The notes below the pieces were generated by a model. It made no database searches and was not told the DNA's origin. It saw nothing but the letters and a program-made list of their open reading frames with translations. A stretch of 21,204 nucleotides of DNA from NCBI GenBank assembly GCA_964531735.1, contig CAZHGD010000131.1:1-21204 (forward strand), written 5' to 3'. Below are positions 7,579 through 16,261 of this stretch, piece after piece (the stretch's first letter is position 1; each line of letters starts with the position of its first letter). This DNA comes from CAZHGD01 sp964531735 (GTDB taxonomy: Bacteria; Armatimonadota; UBA10988). A program made the position numbers and the translations under genes.

Positions 7579-9828
7579 GTGTCTCGGAACCTGGTCTGGT
7601 TGGTCATCGCGCTGAACGCCCTCAATCCGTCGATCGCCGCGGCGGCGGCCAATCTCGCGCCGGAAGCCGCCTACACCGTGGCCATCCACGGCTACGCCTA
7701 TCGCGGCCAGGTGCTGCCGGGCACCAACCGGCCGGTCACGGACGATGGCTTCGCGCCTGCGCCGCCGTGGCAAGGCCCACGCCAGGCGCTGACCGACGGC
7801 CGACGCGACGGCGCGGTGGTGACCTCGTGGTACTGGTCACAGATGGACAAGCGCATCGTGGTGCGCTTCGACCTGCGCCGCGCGGCCACCATCACGGCGC
7901 TGCGGGCCTGGCCTCAGCAAGGCACACCCAACTACGCCGCGGCGAGCGCGCGTTGCGCGGCGACCGCCGCCGGCCTGGCTCGCGCCGCGGAGCTGAAGTT
8001 GCTGCCCGACGGCGACGGCGTGGCCTGGAGCGGTGAGCCGATCAGCGGCCGCTTCGTGGAGCTGACCGTGGCCAGTGGCCAACCGCAGATGAGCCTGGCT
8101 GAAGTGGCCATCGAGGGCACGCCGCAAGGCGCGGTGGCGCCCGACGCGCCGCCACCCGGCCTGATCGTCATCCCGCCCCGCGACCTGGCACCGCTGGTAG
8201 CGCTACCGGCCATGCCCGCCGGCGCCACCAACCTGGCGCGGCAGCGGGGCCTGCGGCTGACCGTCTCGTCGAGCCACTGGGACGACCGGTCCGGCGCGCA
8301 CGTGCCTGACACCTGCGCGACCGACAGTGACCCGACCGGCACCGCGCTGTGTGACGGCAGCCACACCGGCGGGGTGCGCTCGTTCAGCGGCTGGTTCAGC
8401 GCCAAGCGCGTCCAGGTCGACCTGGCGCTGCCCGAGCCGGCGCGGCTGGACCGCCTGGTCGTCTGGTCCAGCGGGCACCGCAGCGGCCGCTCGTTCCTCA
8501 ACTGCGTCAAGGTCTGGCTGCAAGCCGGACAGGGCGCCGCCTGGGTGCCGGCCGGCGAGACGTGGAACCCGTTGCTGCCCGGCGAAGTGCCGGCCGCCGA
8601 GTACCCGGTGGTCACGCCGCCATTGGCGCAGGAAGCCACGGCGGTGCGGCTGGAACTGGTCGGCATCGCCCAGAGCGCCGACTTCCTGCAGGTCGGCGAG
8701 ATCGAGCTGTGGGGCCAGGCCACCGGCCGCCCACTGACCGGCCGAGCGTGGCGCGTCAAGCGACCGGTGCCGGCCATCGCGCCGGTGGCCCCGGCGCCGC
8801 TCGACACGGCCTATGACTGGCTGCGCCGCGAGCGCTTGCGCGGCCTGTACGGCTATGTCGGGCAGTGGCAGGACAAGGGACTGCTCGACCAGGCGGTCGC
8901 GGCTGGGTTCAACTGCCTGATTGTCCACACCATGGGCCCGACGCATCGCGCTGACGGCTGGCCGGCCGAGGCGCAGCAGTGGGCCAAGGTGCAGCGCGAG
9001 CGGAAGCTGCACGTCATCGTCAGTTGGCCGTACGGCAGCGACGAGCGTTACGGCAACACGCAGTTCGGCGCCTACCAGCCGGGCGGCACGGCCCTCTGGC
9101 GGCGCGGGCCGTGCCCGCTGTCGCGTGAGTACTGGGACCGCGTGGTGGGTGACCGCGCAGTGACCGCGGCCGAGGCCGGTCTGACCGGCTTGGTGGTCGA
9201 CATGGAGATGTACGGCGCCGATTCGACGCGCTTCCCCGGTCCTTGCTACTGCGACACGTGCTGGGGCCGCTTCGTCGACGGGCACCTCGACGGCGTGACC
9301 GCCGGCGAAGTGGCCCTGGCCGCACGGCCCGCCTGGGTCGCGGCCAACGCGCTCAGCGCCGACTACGCGCGGTGGCAGGAACTGGCGGTGATGGCCATCT
9401 TGCAGGCCATCCGCGAGCGCGTGCGCGCGGTGAACCCGCGCTTCCTGTTGGGCAACCTGCTGGACGCCGAGAGCCTGCCGGGGCTGGCGCGCGGGTTCGG
9501 CACCGCGGCGATGCCGGCGTTGGTCTTCTCCGAGTTGGAGTATGGCGGCAACGTCGCCCCGGTGCCGGCGCGGGTGGAGAGGCTGCGCGCCCAGGGCTAC
9601 CCGGTCTGGTACGTGCCCGGGCTGTGGATCAAGCCGGTCACACCACCCCGCCTGCCGGAGCTGGTGCGCGCGATGGCGCCGGGCACCGGCGGCTACTGGA
9701 TCTGGAGTTCAGCGGCCTTCGCCGCGAACCCGGGCGGCGACTACGCGCACGCCGCGGGCTTCTCGCATGGCGACTACTGGCAGGCGTTCCGGCAGGCCAA
9801 CGCGGCGCTGAGCGCGGCGCTGCGGTAG
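7579..9828 (+). CDS. Exported protein with discoidin-like modules and a TIM-barrel-like domain
   Basis: 749 residues from GTG 7579, preceded by GGGAGAAGG at good spacing. Residues 1-23 are a signal peptide ending in an alanine run. Residues about 25-180 and 215-380 each look like an F5/8 type C (discoidin, galactose-binding-like) module: first A-L-T-D-G-R-R-D-G, second A-L-C-D-G-S-H-T-G-G, both ending in L-A-E-V / V-G-E-I-E-L-W-G strands. Residues about 410-735 look like a TIM barrel: L-V-V-D-M-E-M-Y (D541, E543) then G-P-C-Y-C-D-T-C (C556, C558, C561), and F-S-E-L-E-Y (E652, E654). The acid residues suggest a glycoside hydrolase-like enzyme binding cell-surface or polymeric sugar, but I recognise no named family. 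It is a single-gene unit between the ATPase promoter and the toxin-antitoxin pair. Confidence 0.9.
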   Translation: MSRNLVWLVIALNALNPSIAAAAANLAPEAAYTVAIHGYAYRGQVLPGTNRPVTDDGFAPAPPWQGPRQALTDGRRDGAVVTSWYWSQMDKRIVVRFDLRRAATITALRAWPQQGTPNYAAASARCAATAAGLARAAELKLLPDGDGVAWSGEPISGRFVELTVASGQPQMSLAEVAIEGTPQGAVAPDAPPPGLIVIPPRDLAPLVALPAMPAGATNLARQRGLRLTVSSSHWDDRSGAHVPDTCATDSDPTGTALCDGSHTGGVRSFSGWFSAKRVQVDLALPEPARLDRLVVWSSGHRSGRSFLNCVKVWLQAGQGAAWVPAGETWNPLLPGEVPAAEYPVVTPPLAQEATAVRLELVGIAQSADFLQVGEIELWGQATGRPLTGRAWRVKRPVPAIAPVAPAPLDTAYDWLRRERLRGLYGYVGQWQDKGLLDQAVAAGFNCLIVHTMGPTHRADGWPAEAQQWAKVQRERKLHVIVSWPYGSDERYGNTQFGAYQPGGTALWRRGPCPLSREYWDRVVGDRAVTAAEAGLTGLVVDMEMYGADSTRFPGPCYCDTCWGRFVDGHLDGVTAGEVALAARPAWVAANALSADYARWQELAVMAILQAIRERVRAVNPRFLLGNLLDAESLPGLARGFGTAAMPALVFSELEYGGNVAPVPARVERLRAQGYPVWYVPGLWIKPVTPPRLPELVRAMAPGTGGYWIWSSAAFAANPGGDYAHAAGFSHGDYWQAFRQANAALSAALR

Positions 9829-9863
9829 CGCTGGCAGGCCGGGCGCAGACGTCTGCCGCTACC
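9824..9863. terminator. Inverted repeat containing both converging stop codons
   Basis: GGTAGCG (9824-9830) pairs with CGCTACC (9857-9863), and the loop holds a perfect 12-bp palindrome GCAGACGTCTGC (9845-9856). TAG of the 749-residue gene lies in the left arm and TAG of vapC (read leftward) in the right arm. TTT follows on the plus strand, so weak termination of the plus-strand gene is plausible; a long U-tract is missing. Confidence 0.5.
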
Positions 9864-10314
9864 TTTGCCGCCCGCGGCTCGATGCGCCAGTCAGGGGGTT
9901 GTGCCAGCGCAGCCGCTGGAAGCGCAGGAAGTCGGCGTCGGCCGTGTAGAGCACCGCCTGGTGCCGCAGGGCGGTCGCGGCCAACTGTGCATCGGTCACG
10001 AGGTTGCCCGCCATGCCCAGCTCTTCCAGCAGACTCAGCACCAGCTCCACCTCCGCGGCACCGACATCGGGCACCAGCACACACGGCTGGCCGAGCCAGG
10101 CGCGCACATGTCCGACCGCCTCGCTCACCGTCATCGGGTGTTCGAACACGCGGGCATGCGTGACCAACCTGACGAAGCCGAGCGCCACCACCGAAGGCAA
10201 GAGCACCGCCTCGCTACCCGACAGCGCGGCCGACCACCACTCGGCTGCCGCCTGGTGGTGCGTCGACGACGCATCGTAGGCGTAGACCAGCAGGTTGAGG
10301 TCAGGGACGATCAT
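9859..10314 (-). CDS. vapC: VapC-family PIN-domain toxin
   Basis: 151 residues. The PIN domain is a metal-dependent ribonuclease; VapC toxins cut specific RNAs, usually tRNA or rRNA, and stop translation until the antitoxin is restored. Visible acids: D5 in M-I-V-P-D-L-N-L-L-V-Y-A, and D108, D126, D128 in V-T-D-A-Q-L-A-A-T-A and Y-T-A-D-A-D-F. The middle segment L-G-F-V-R-L-V-T-H-A-R-V-F is the signature of a known VapC subgroup in which the usual mid-domain Glu is not obvious. Length is normal (about 130-150). ATG 10314 overlaps the stop of vapB by four bases (ATGA), so it is translationally coupled behind the antitoxin. RNA target unknown. Confidence 0.93.
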   Translation of the reverse strand: MIVPDLNLLVYAYDASSTHHQAAAEWWSAALSGSEAVLLPSVVALGFVRLVTHARVFEHPMTVSEAVGHVRAWLGQPCVLVPDVGAAEVELVLSLLEELGMAGNLVTDAQLAATALRHQAVLYTADADFLRFQRLRWHNPLTGASSRGRQR

Positions 10315-10559
10315 GGCCCCGGCTCGCCGAACGCCTCTGCCGCCAACTCATCGACCAGCTTGTTGAGCCCAGCAGGATCCAGCCCGGCGCGCAGCCCCAG
10401 TGGGCGGGCCCGCACCACGAACGGCGTGCCGTCGCCAGACTGCTGCAGAGCCGCGCGCAGCGCGGCGTTCACCGTCTGCTTGAAGGACCGGCGCGTGCGC
10501 TGCATCGACTGCTGAATCAGTTGCTCGACGTCGGGATCGAGGGTCAGTGTGGTCCGCAT
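10311..10559 (-). CDS. vapB: VapB-family antitoxin
   Basis: 82 residues from ATG 10559. An in-frame ATG at 10628 is rejected because it lies upstream of the promoter and would add an atypical segment. The N-terminal half (M-R-T-T-L-T-L-D-P-D-V, then helices to about residue 40) looks like a ribbon-helix-helix DNA-binding domain. The C-terminal half (F-V-V-R-A-R-P-L-G-L-R-A-G-L-D-P, residues 47-61, then an acidic helix) is the VapC-neutralising tail typical of this family. It should bind VapC and, with it, repress its own promoter. There is no Shine-Dalgarno, fitting a leaderless message. Its stop overlaps the vapC start. Confidence 0.9.
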   Translation of the reverse strand: MRTTLTLDPDVEQLIQQSMQRTRRSFKQTVNAALRAALQQSGDGTPFVVRARPLGLRAGLDPAGLNKLVDELAAEAFGEPGP

Positions 10560-10563
10560 AACT

Positions 10564-10594
10564 GCATCATGATGCTGCCCAATGGTGCTGTCAA
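10564..10594 (-). promoter_or_regulatory. vapBC promoter with palindromic operator
   Basis: On the minus strand TTGACA (10594-10589, perfect -35) is 17 bases from CATGAT (10571-10566). The -10 lies inside a perfect 12-bp palindrome GCATCATGATGC (10564-10575). The expected transcript start falls at or next to ATG 10559, so the vapB mRNA would be leaderless. Binding of VapB or VapB-VapC to the palindrome would block RNA polymerase, the usual autoregulation of such modules. The divergent gap up to 10762 also holds a perfect palindrome GTCGGCGCCGAC (10683-10694) but no convincing plus-strand promoter. Confidence 0.65.
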
Positions 10595-10762
10595 GATGCG
10601 CCATGGCCCGTCGGCGCCAGCGGTCCACAGAGCCGGGCCAGCGGGTGCCGCGTGGTCGCCGCTCATGGTGTTGCCAACCGAGGTCGGCGCCGACGATGGC
10701 CGCGCCGCGGGAAGGCTGTCTGGCTCGGGCGGCGAAGCCACGGCATCGTGGAGAAGTGGATC

Positions 10763-13438
10763 GTGAATCAGCTCAACCTGCTGCTGGCCTCCTGCGCGGT
10801 GATGGTCCTGGCCACCACCGCCACGGCGGCCGACTTCACCGTCGCGCCCAACGGCAAGGACACCAACCCGGGCACGCGCATCCTGCCGTACGCCACCCTC
10901 GAGCGGGCCCGTGACGCCGTGCGCGAGCTGAAGGCTCGGGGGCCGTGGCCGCGCGGCGGCGTCACCATCGAGGTCCGCGCCGGCAGCTACCAGTTGGCGC
11001 AGCCGCTGGCCCTGACGGCCGCGGATTCCGGCACGCCGGAGGGCCCGGTCGTCTGGCGCGCCGAGTCGGGCAAGGAGGTCCGGCTGGTCGGTGGCCGGTT
11101 CGTCACCGGGTGGCAGAAGGTCACCGATCCGGCGGTGCTCGCCCGCCTCGACCCGGCCGCTCGCGGCCAGGTCTGGCAGGCCGATCTGCGGGCGCAGGGC
11201 ATCACCCAGTACGGCGAGATGAAGAGCGCGCGCGGCTGGGGCTCGTCCGAAGCCGGCCTGGAGCTGTTCTTCAACGACCAGCCGACGACGCTGGCGCGCT
11301 GGCCCAACGAAGGGTTCACCACCGTCCGCGATGTGGTCGTCAAGGACTTCGACGCCCACGGCGCCAAGGGCAGCCGGCAGCCGCGGTTCTACTACGAAGG
11401 CGACCGCCCGTCCCGCTGGGCCAACGAGCCCGAGCCGATGGTCCACGGCTACTGGTTCTGGGACTGGGCCGACCAGCGCTACCGCGTGAAGTCCATCGAC
11501 CCGGCCACCAGCATCATGACACTGGACACGCCCGGCGGCACCTTCCGCCGGAACCAGTGGTACTACGCCTACAACCTGCTCTGTGAGCTGGACATGCCCG
11601 GCGAGTGGTACCTCGACCGCGCCGCCGGCAGGCTCTACTTCTGGCCGCCGTCGCCACTCGATGGGGCGAAGGTGATGGTCTCGCTGCTGCCCAGCGTCGT
11701 CACCACGCAGAACACCTCGCACGTGACCTTCCAGGGCTTCACCATGGAGGGCTGCCAGGGCACCGCGGTGAGCATGGCCGGCGGCGAGTGCAACCGCGTC
11801 GTCCGCTGCGTCATCCGCAACACGGGCAGCTTCGCGGTGCGCGTCGAGGGCGGTCGGGCTCACGGCGTGGTCGGCTGCGACATGTACCAGATGGGTGACG
11901 GCGGCGTCGTGCTCCACGGCGGCGACAAAAAGACGCTGACCCATTGTGAGCACTACGCCGAGAACAACCACATCCACCACTACAGCCGCTGGAACCCGAT
12001 GTACAAGGTCGGCATCGAGATGTTCGGCGTCGGCGCACGGGCCAGCCACAACCTGGTCCACCACGCTCCGCACGTCGGCATCAGCTTCTGCGGGCAGGAG
12101 CATGTGATCGAGTACAACGAGATCCATAACGTGGTCCAGCACGCCAACGACGCCGGCGCCATCTACACGCAGCCGGGTGTGGACGAAGACTGGACCATGC
12201 GCGGGCATGTCGTCCGCTACAACTTCGTCCACCACATCTACGGCTTCCGCGGCAAAGGCTGCATGGGCGTCTACCTGGACGACTGCTTCTCGTCGATGCA
12301 CTGCTACGGCAACGTCTTCTACCAAGTGCCGCACGCCGTGTTCATCGGCGGCGGGCGCGACAACATCACCGAGAACAACCTGTTCTACGAGTGCAATCCG
12401 GCGATCCATGTCGACGCCCGCGGGCTCGGCTGGGCGAAGGGCATCGAGCAGATGTGCCGGCAGCGGCTGGCCGAGGTCCCGTACCAGCAGCCACCGTGGA
12501 GCACGCGCTACCCGCAACTGCTGACCATCCTCAACGATGACCCCCTGGCACCGAAGGGCAACGTCTTCCGCCGCAACATCAACTGGGGCGGCAAGTGGGA
12601 CGACATCGAGGGCAAGGCCCGACCGATGGTCACCATCGAGCAGAACCTGCTCGACCAGGACCCGCTGGTGGTCGATGTCCAGCGACTCGACTTCCGGCTG
12701 CGGCCCGATTCGCCCGCGGCCGGCATCGGGTTCAAGCCGATCCCGTTCGACCAGATCGGTCTGGTGAACGACGGCACCCGCGCCTCCTGGCCGGTCCGCC
12801 ACGTAGTCGATCCGGCGCCGGCCGGGGCGCCCAAGCCCGCGCCGATGATGCTGCGCCACGCCACGCCGGTGACCGTGCCGCGCCTGGCCACGGCGCCGGC
12901 GGTGGGCACCGCCTGGAACGGCGTCGCCCTGCAACTGAAGGACACCAACGAGCGCGAGCCGATCACCGGCGCGCCTTGCTCCGCCCGCGTGGCCCACGAC
13001 GGCAGCAAGCTGTACGTGGCGGTGACCATCCCGGTCAAGCGGCCGGCGGGGCTCAACCTGGCCGGCACCTGGGGCGCCAGCGATGGTTTGGAGGTCTGCT
13101 TCCGCGACTCCAGCGACGCCAAGAAGCCCGGCCCCATCTGGGTGGTCCAGGGCTACCCGAACGGCGTCTGCCGTGGCGTCGATCATGCCGGCGCGCCGGC
13201 GGCCGCCGCCGAGAAGCTCGGGCAGGCCTGCACCTACCGAGCCCAGATCGGCACGGACTCCTGGACCGCCGAGTTCGCCATTCCGCTGGCCTCGGCGGGC
13301 ATCACGGTGCGACCCGGCCTGAAGCTCGGGTTCAACATCGGCGTGCGCCGCACTGAAACCGACGAGTGGGTCGCCTGGGCCGGCACCCTGGCACCCAACT
13401 GGGCGCTCGACGGCGCGGGCGTGCTGCTCCTGCAGTAA
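10763..13438 (+). CDS. Exported right-handed beta-helix protein, GH141-like, with C-terminal CBM9-like domain
   Basis: 891 residues from GTG 10763, chosen because GGAGAAG lies six bases upstream and the signal peptide begins here (cut near T-A-T-A-A-D-F). An in-frame ATG at 10652 would add 37 basic residues and spoil the signal. Residues 25-120 (F-T-V-A-P-N-G-K-D-T-N-P-G-T) open the beta-helix as in DUF1565/GH141 proteins; the parallel helix runs to about 660 with N-x-I/V-H-H turns. Candidate catalytic acids are D463 (N-D-A-G-A-I-Y-T) and D506 (V-Y-L-D-D), conserved in the paralogue across the palindrome. Residues about 710-890 resemble a CBM9/DOMON-like sugar-binding domain. GH141 includes a rhamnogalacturonan-II alpha-L-fucosidase and a xylanase, so a plant-type polysaccharide target is possible but unproven. 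Confidence 0.9.
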   Translation: MNQLNLLLASCAVMVLATTATAADFTVAPNGKDTNPGTRILPYATLERARDAVRELKARGPWPRGGVTIEVRAGSYQLAQPLALTAADSGTPEGPVVWRAESGKEVRLVGGRFVTGWQKVTDPAVLARLDPAARGQVWQADLRAQGITQYGEMKSARGWGSSEAGLELFFNDQPTTLARWPNEGFTTVRDVVVKDFDAHGAKGSRQPRFYYEGDRPSRWANEPEPMVHGYWFWDWADQRYRVKSIDPATSIMTLDTPGGTFRRNQWYYAYNLLCELDMPGEWYLDRAAGRLYFWPPSPLDGAKVMVSLLPSVVTTQNTSHVTFQGFTMEGCQGTAVSMAGGECNRVVRCVIRNTGSFAVRVEGGRAHGVVGCDMYQMGDGGVVLHGGDKKTLTHCEHYAENNHIHHYSRWNPMYKVGIEMFGVGARASHNLVHHAPHVGISFCGQEHVIEYNEIHNVVQHANDAGAIYTQPGVDEDWTMRGHVVRYNFVHHIYGFRGKGCMGVYLDDCFSSMHCYGNVFYQVPHAVFIGGGRDNITENNLFYECNPAIHVDARGLGWAKGIEQMCRQRLAEVPYQQPPWSTRYPQLLTILNDDPLAPKGNVFRRNINWGGKWDDIEGKARPMVTIEQNLLDQDPLVVDVQRLDFRLRPDSPAAGIGFKPIPFDQIGLVNDGTRASWPVRHVVDPAPAGAPKPAPMMLRHATPVTVPRLATAPAVGTAWNGVALQLKDTNEREPITGAPCSARVAHDGSKLYVAVTIPVKRPAGLNLAGTWGASDGLEVCFRDSSDAKKPGPIWVVQGYPNGVCRGVDHAGAPAAAAEKLGQACTYRAQIGTDSWTAEFAIPLASAGITVRPGLKLGFNIGVRRTETDEWVAWAGTLAPNWALDGAGVLLLQ

Positions 13439-13448
13439 CCAGCCGCAC

Positions 13449-13484
13449 CCGCGCCGGGGCCGACGCGCGTCGGCCCCGGCGCGG
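13449..13484. terminator. 36-bp perfect palindrome between convergent genes, probable bidirectional terminator
   Basis: Every base of 13449-13484 pairs with its mirror position around 13466/13467, giving a very stable GC stem with a tiny loop. It sits ten bases after the stop of the plus-strand beta-helix gene and five before the stop of the minus-strand one. No U-tract follows, so it may act as a strong transcript-end hairpin or with Rho. Its core GGCCGAC...GTCGGCC recurs at 18567-18585. Confidence 0.7.
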
Positions 13485-13489
13485 CGCGC

Positions 13490-16234
13490 CTACTTCACGT
13501 CGGTGTTGGTCAGCCGCAGGTTGTCCAGGTAGTACACCGCCCGCTGCGAGCCCTCACTGACGAAGCCGAGCCAGGTGACCACCTTGAACTGCGGGCTGCC
13601 GCACTTGAGGTGCTCCAAACGGCGCGGGGGCTGACCGGGCAGCGTGACTTGCAGCGTCCAGGTGCCGTCGGCCTGCGGGCCGAGGCCGGCGGTCATCTCC
13701 AGGTGCACCCACTGCCCGGCCGGCAGCGGCAGTCCGGGCAGGCCAGCAACCAGTAACTGCCCGTCGCGAACTTCAATGCGCGGCCCGGTGTGGTAGTACG
13801 GCTGTCCGGGGTACTGACGCCACTCGCTGTAGAACTTGGTGCTCGCCTCCACGCGCAAGTCGAAACTGAGCGTGGCCACACCACGGTGCTGCTTTGGCGA
13901 GTAGAAGAAGTGCGGGTTGAAGTCGTGCTGCAACCCCGGCGCATCGGTGATCTTGAGGCAGCGGCGCCCGCCGGCGGCGGTCTCCTCGGTCACGTCGATG
14001 GCGTCGCCCTTGTGCTCCACATGGATTGCCGGGCCACCGACCAGCACGCTCTTGCCCCACTCGCCGACCGGCACGGACTCGAAGTCCTCGGCGAAGGTCA
14101 TCGGCGGTGGTGGCGGCGGGTACACACACGGCGGGTACTGCACGGCGCGCGCCTCGGCCTGCCACTGCGCGTCGCCGTAGACGCCGGCCGCCGCGTAGTC
14201 GATGGGCTGGAAGCCCAGGGCCACCGCCGGTGAGTCCGGTTGCAGCCGGAAGTCGAGGCGCCGGGCATCGACGAACTTCGGGTCGGCCACCTGCGAGCCG
14301 GCGTCTTGTCCGCGCGCGCGCCACTGGTCGAAGCTCAAGCCGATGAACTCCAGCGCCGCGCCGGCCGGCTCGTAGTACAGGTTGTTGCGGAACAGCAGGC
14401 GGTCGCCCGCGTCGGGTGGGATCTGGAACAGCTTGCCGCCGCCGCCGTAGAAGATGTTGCGCTCGATGGTGGCCGCGCGGTGGGTCTCCTTCGGGTAGTA
14501 CATGCAGAACAACAGGTTGCCGTAGCGGGCGCCGCCCTCGGGCCGGCCGATGAACACGTTGTTGCGCAGCACGTTGCCGCGGCCGCTGCCGAGTTGGTAG
14601 GCGCCGTCGCGCACGTCGTAGACCAGGTTGTTCTCCAGCAGCATGTCCGAGGTGCTGTTGTCGTTGTAGAGCCCGTGCATGCCGGAGTTGCCGTCGCCGT
14701 CGATGGCGTGGATGACGTTGTTGGCCAGAACCGTGCCCGGCGCCTCGCCCAGCGTGTAGATGCCGCCCATATCGGCCAGCACGTCCTGCCCCAGGTGGTG
14801 GATGTGGTTGAAGCGCACCTGGTTGCGCACCGAAGCCACCTTGCCGTAGCCCCAGCGCCAGCCGACCGAGATGCCGCTGTACGGAATGCCCGAAATGTCG
14901 TTGTGCGTGACCTGGTTGTCGCCGCTGTGGCCGATCAGCACGCCGATCGCGTCGGGCCAGATGGCGCCGGCCTGCCGGATGATGTTGTTGTCGACGCGGA
15001 TGTGACTGGTCACCTCGGTCGGCTTCGGGTCCTTGGCGGTCTGGCCGAGACGGACCCCGCCGGCGCCCAGGTCCTGCAACAGACACCGCTGCACCAGGCT
15101 GTCGCGGCAGCCCTCGCGGAACCACACGCCGTAGCTGCCGGTGTGCTCGATGACGCAGTCCACCAGCGCGACGTCGCGCGCCTGGTCAGCCATGACGGTG
15201 GCGGCGATGGTGCAGGCCGCCTGCGGCGACGAGGCACCGTCGGCCGGCAGCCAGTAGCCGGCGTAGGCCAGCCGCAGACCGCGCAACGTGATGCCGCGCA
15301 CCGGAACCGCTTCGCCGGTGCCCTGGAACGCGACCAGCGTGTCGGTCACCGGCGCCACCACCTCGGCGGTGGCCGGATCCTCACCCGGCCGTGGCAGATA
15401 GGTCAGCGTACCGGTGCGGTCGAGGAACCACTCGCCCGGCTCGTCGAGCGCGCTGCGCAAGTTCTCCAGGTAGTAGCGTTCCTCGTTCGTGTAGAAGAAG
15501 AACGGCACGCCGGCCGAGCCGAACAGGAAGCACTGGTTGGCCTCGGGCTTGACCGCGGCCACGCGCTGCCGCGAGATGTGCCAGGAGTGGAACGAGGCCA
15601 CCACGGCGTCCTGCAACTCGGCGGTGGGCAGGTTCGCCAGCGGCGCCAGGTCGCCGCGCCCGGCCACGAACATGCGGTCGTCCAGCTTGCCGGTGCGACC
15701 CGTCAGCGGGTCGGTGCCACTACGGGCGGTGCCCACCATGTAGTGGTAGGCGCGGTTCGGCGTGCGGGCGCGCACCGCCCGGCGGCCGTTCACCCAGAGC
15801 TGTTCGAAGCGCCCACGGCCCTCGCGCGCGGTCGGCAGCGTCACCGTCCAGCGTCCGTCGGCGCCGACGGTGAACCCGCTGAGGCGGCGGCCCCCACTGA
15901 GCGTCGCGCGCTCGCCCGGGTAGCTCGTGTAGACCACCGGCGCGCCCTCGCGGCGAGCATCGTCGGGGCCGAACACCAGCGGCGCGGCCAGCGCATACAC
16001 GCCCCCGCGGAGCAGCACGGTCACCGGCTGGTCGGCGGTCTGCCGCGCCAGGTCACGGACCCGCGCCACCGTCGCCACCGGCCCATCGGTGCCGGCCGCG
16101 TTCGGTTCGGCCAGCCGACCCGACCAGGTGTCCTGGCCACGCGGTGAGACGAACAACCGGAGCTCGGCGGCGGCCACCGACCGCACGAGGCCCAGACCGA
16201 GCAACAGACCCAGCACCCATGATGCCCGACGCAT
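13490..16234 (-). CDS. Exported right-handed beta-helix protein, GH141-like, with C-terminal beta-sandwich
   Basis: 914 residues from ATG 16234, with AGAGAGGA seven bases upstream. Residues 1-23 are a signal peptide (cut after S-V-A-A-A). Residues 26-40 (L-F-V-S-P-R-G-Q-D-T-W-S-G) and the following V-A-T-V-A-R-V-R-D-L match the opening of GH141-like proteins. The beta-helix spans about 50-690, with many N-N-x-I/V turns. Candidate catalytic acids are D488 (A-D-M-G-G-I-Y-T) and D525 (L-Y-N-D-N-S). The helix end R-L-D-F-R-L-Q-P-D-S-P-A matches the convergent paralogue. A proline run (705-711) links to residues 715-910, a concanavalin-like beta-sandwich probably binding carbohydrate. It follows the ceramidase-fold gene by 27 bases, so the two form an operon. 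Confidence 0.9.
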   Translation of the reverse strand: MRRASWVLGLLLGLGLVRSVAAAELRLFVSPRGQDTWSGRLAEPNAAGTDGPVATVARVRDLARQTADQPVTVLLRGGVYALAAPLVFGPDDARREGAPVVYTSYPGERATLSGGRRLSGFTVGADGRWTVTLPTAREGRGRFEQLWVNGRRAVRARTPNRAYHYMVGTARSGTDPLTGRTGKLDDRMFVAGRGDLAPLANLPTAELQDAVVASFHSWHISRQRVAAVKPEANQCFLFGSAGVPFFFYTNEERYYLENLRSALDEPGEWFLDRTGTLTYLPRPGEDPATAEVVAPVTDTLVAFQGTGEAVPVRGITLRGLRLAYAGYWLPADGASSPQAACTIAATVMADQARDVALVDCVIEHTGSYGVWFREGCRDSLVQRCLLQDLGAGGVRLGQTAKDPKPTEVTSHIRVDNNIIRQAGAIWPDAIGVLIGHSGDNQVTHNDISGIPYSGISVGWRWGYGKVASVRNQVRFNHIHHLGQDVLADMGGIYTLGEAPGTVLANNVIHAIDGDGNSGMHGLYNDNSTSDMLLENNLVYDVRDGAYQLGSGRGNVLRNNVFIGRPEGGARYGNLLFCMYYPKETHRAATIERNIFYGGGGKLFQIPPDAGDRLLFRNNLYYEPAGAALEFIGLSFDQWRARGQDAGSQVADPKFVDARRLDFRLQPDSPAVALGFQPIDYAAAGVYGDAQWQAEARAVQYPPCVYPPPPPPMTFAEDFESVPVGEWGKSVLVGGPAIHVEHKGDAIDVTEETAAGGRRCLKITDAPGLQHDFNPHFFYSPKQHRGVATLSFDLRVEASTKFYSEWRQYPGQPYYHTGPRIEVRDGQLLVAGLPGLPLPAGQWVHLEMTAGLGPQADGTWTLQVTLPGQPPRRLEHLKCGSPQFKVVTWLGFVSEGSQRAVYYLDNLRLTNTDVK

Positions 16235-16261
16235 GTGCAGATCCTCTCTGGAGACGACGCG

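Noticed and set aside
10560..10628. An upstream ATG at 10628 as start of vapB
   Set aside because: It would extend the protein across the TTGACA promoter and palindrome by 23 residues with no family resemblance.
10544..13186. An 880-codon open frame on the minus strand opposite the first beta-helix gene
   Set aside because: Low-complexity Val/Asp/Ala/His-rich translation with no family resemblance. The plus-strand frame has a signal peptide, beta-helix motifs and a ribosome binding site.
14240..16147. A 635-codon plus-strand frame opposite the second beta-helix gene
   Set aside because: Same antisense shadow pattern; no motif and no fitting ribosome binding site.
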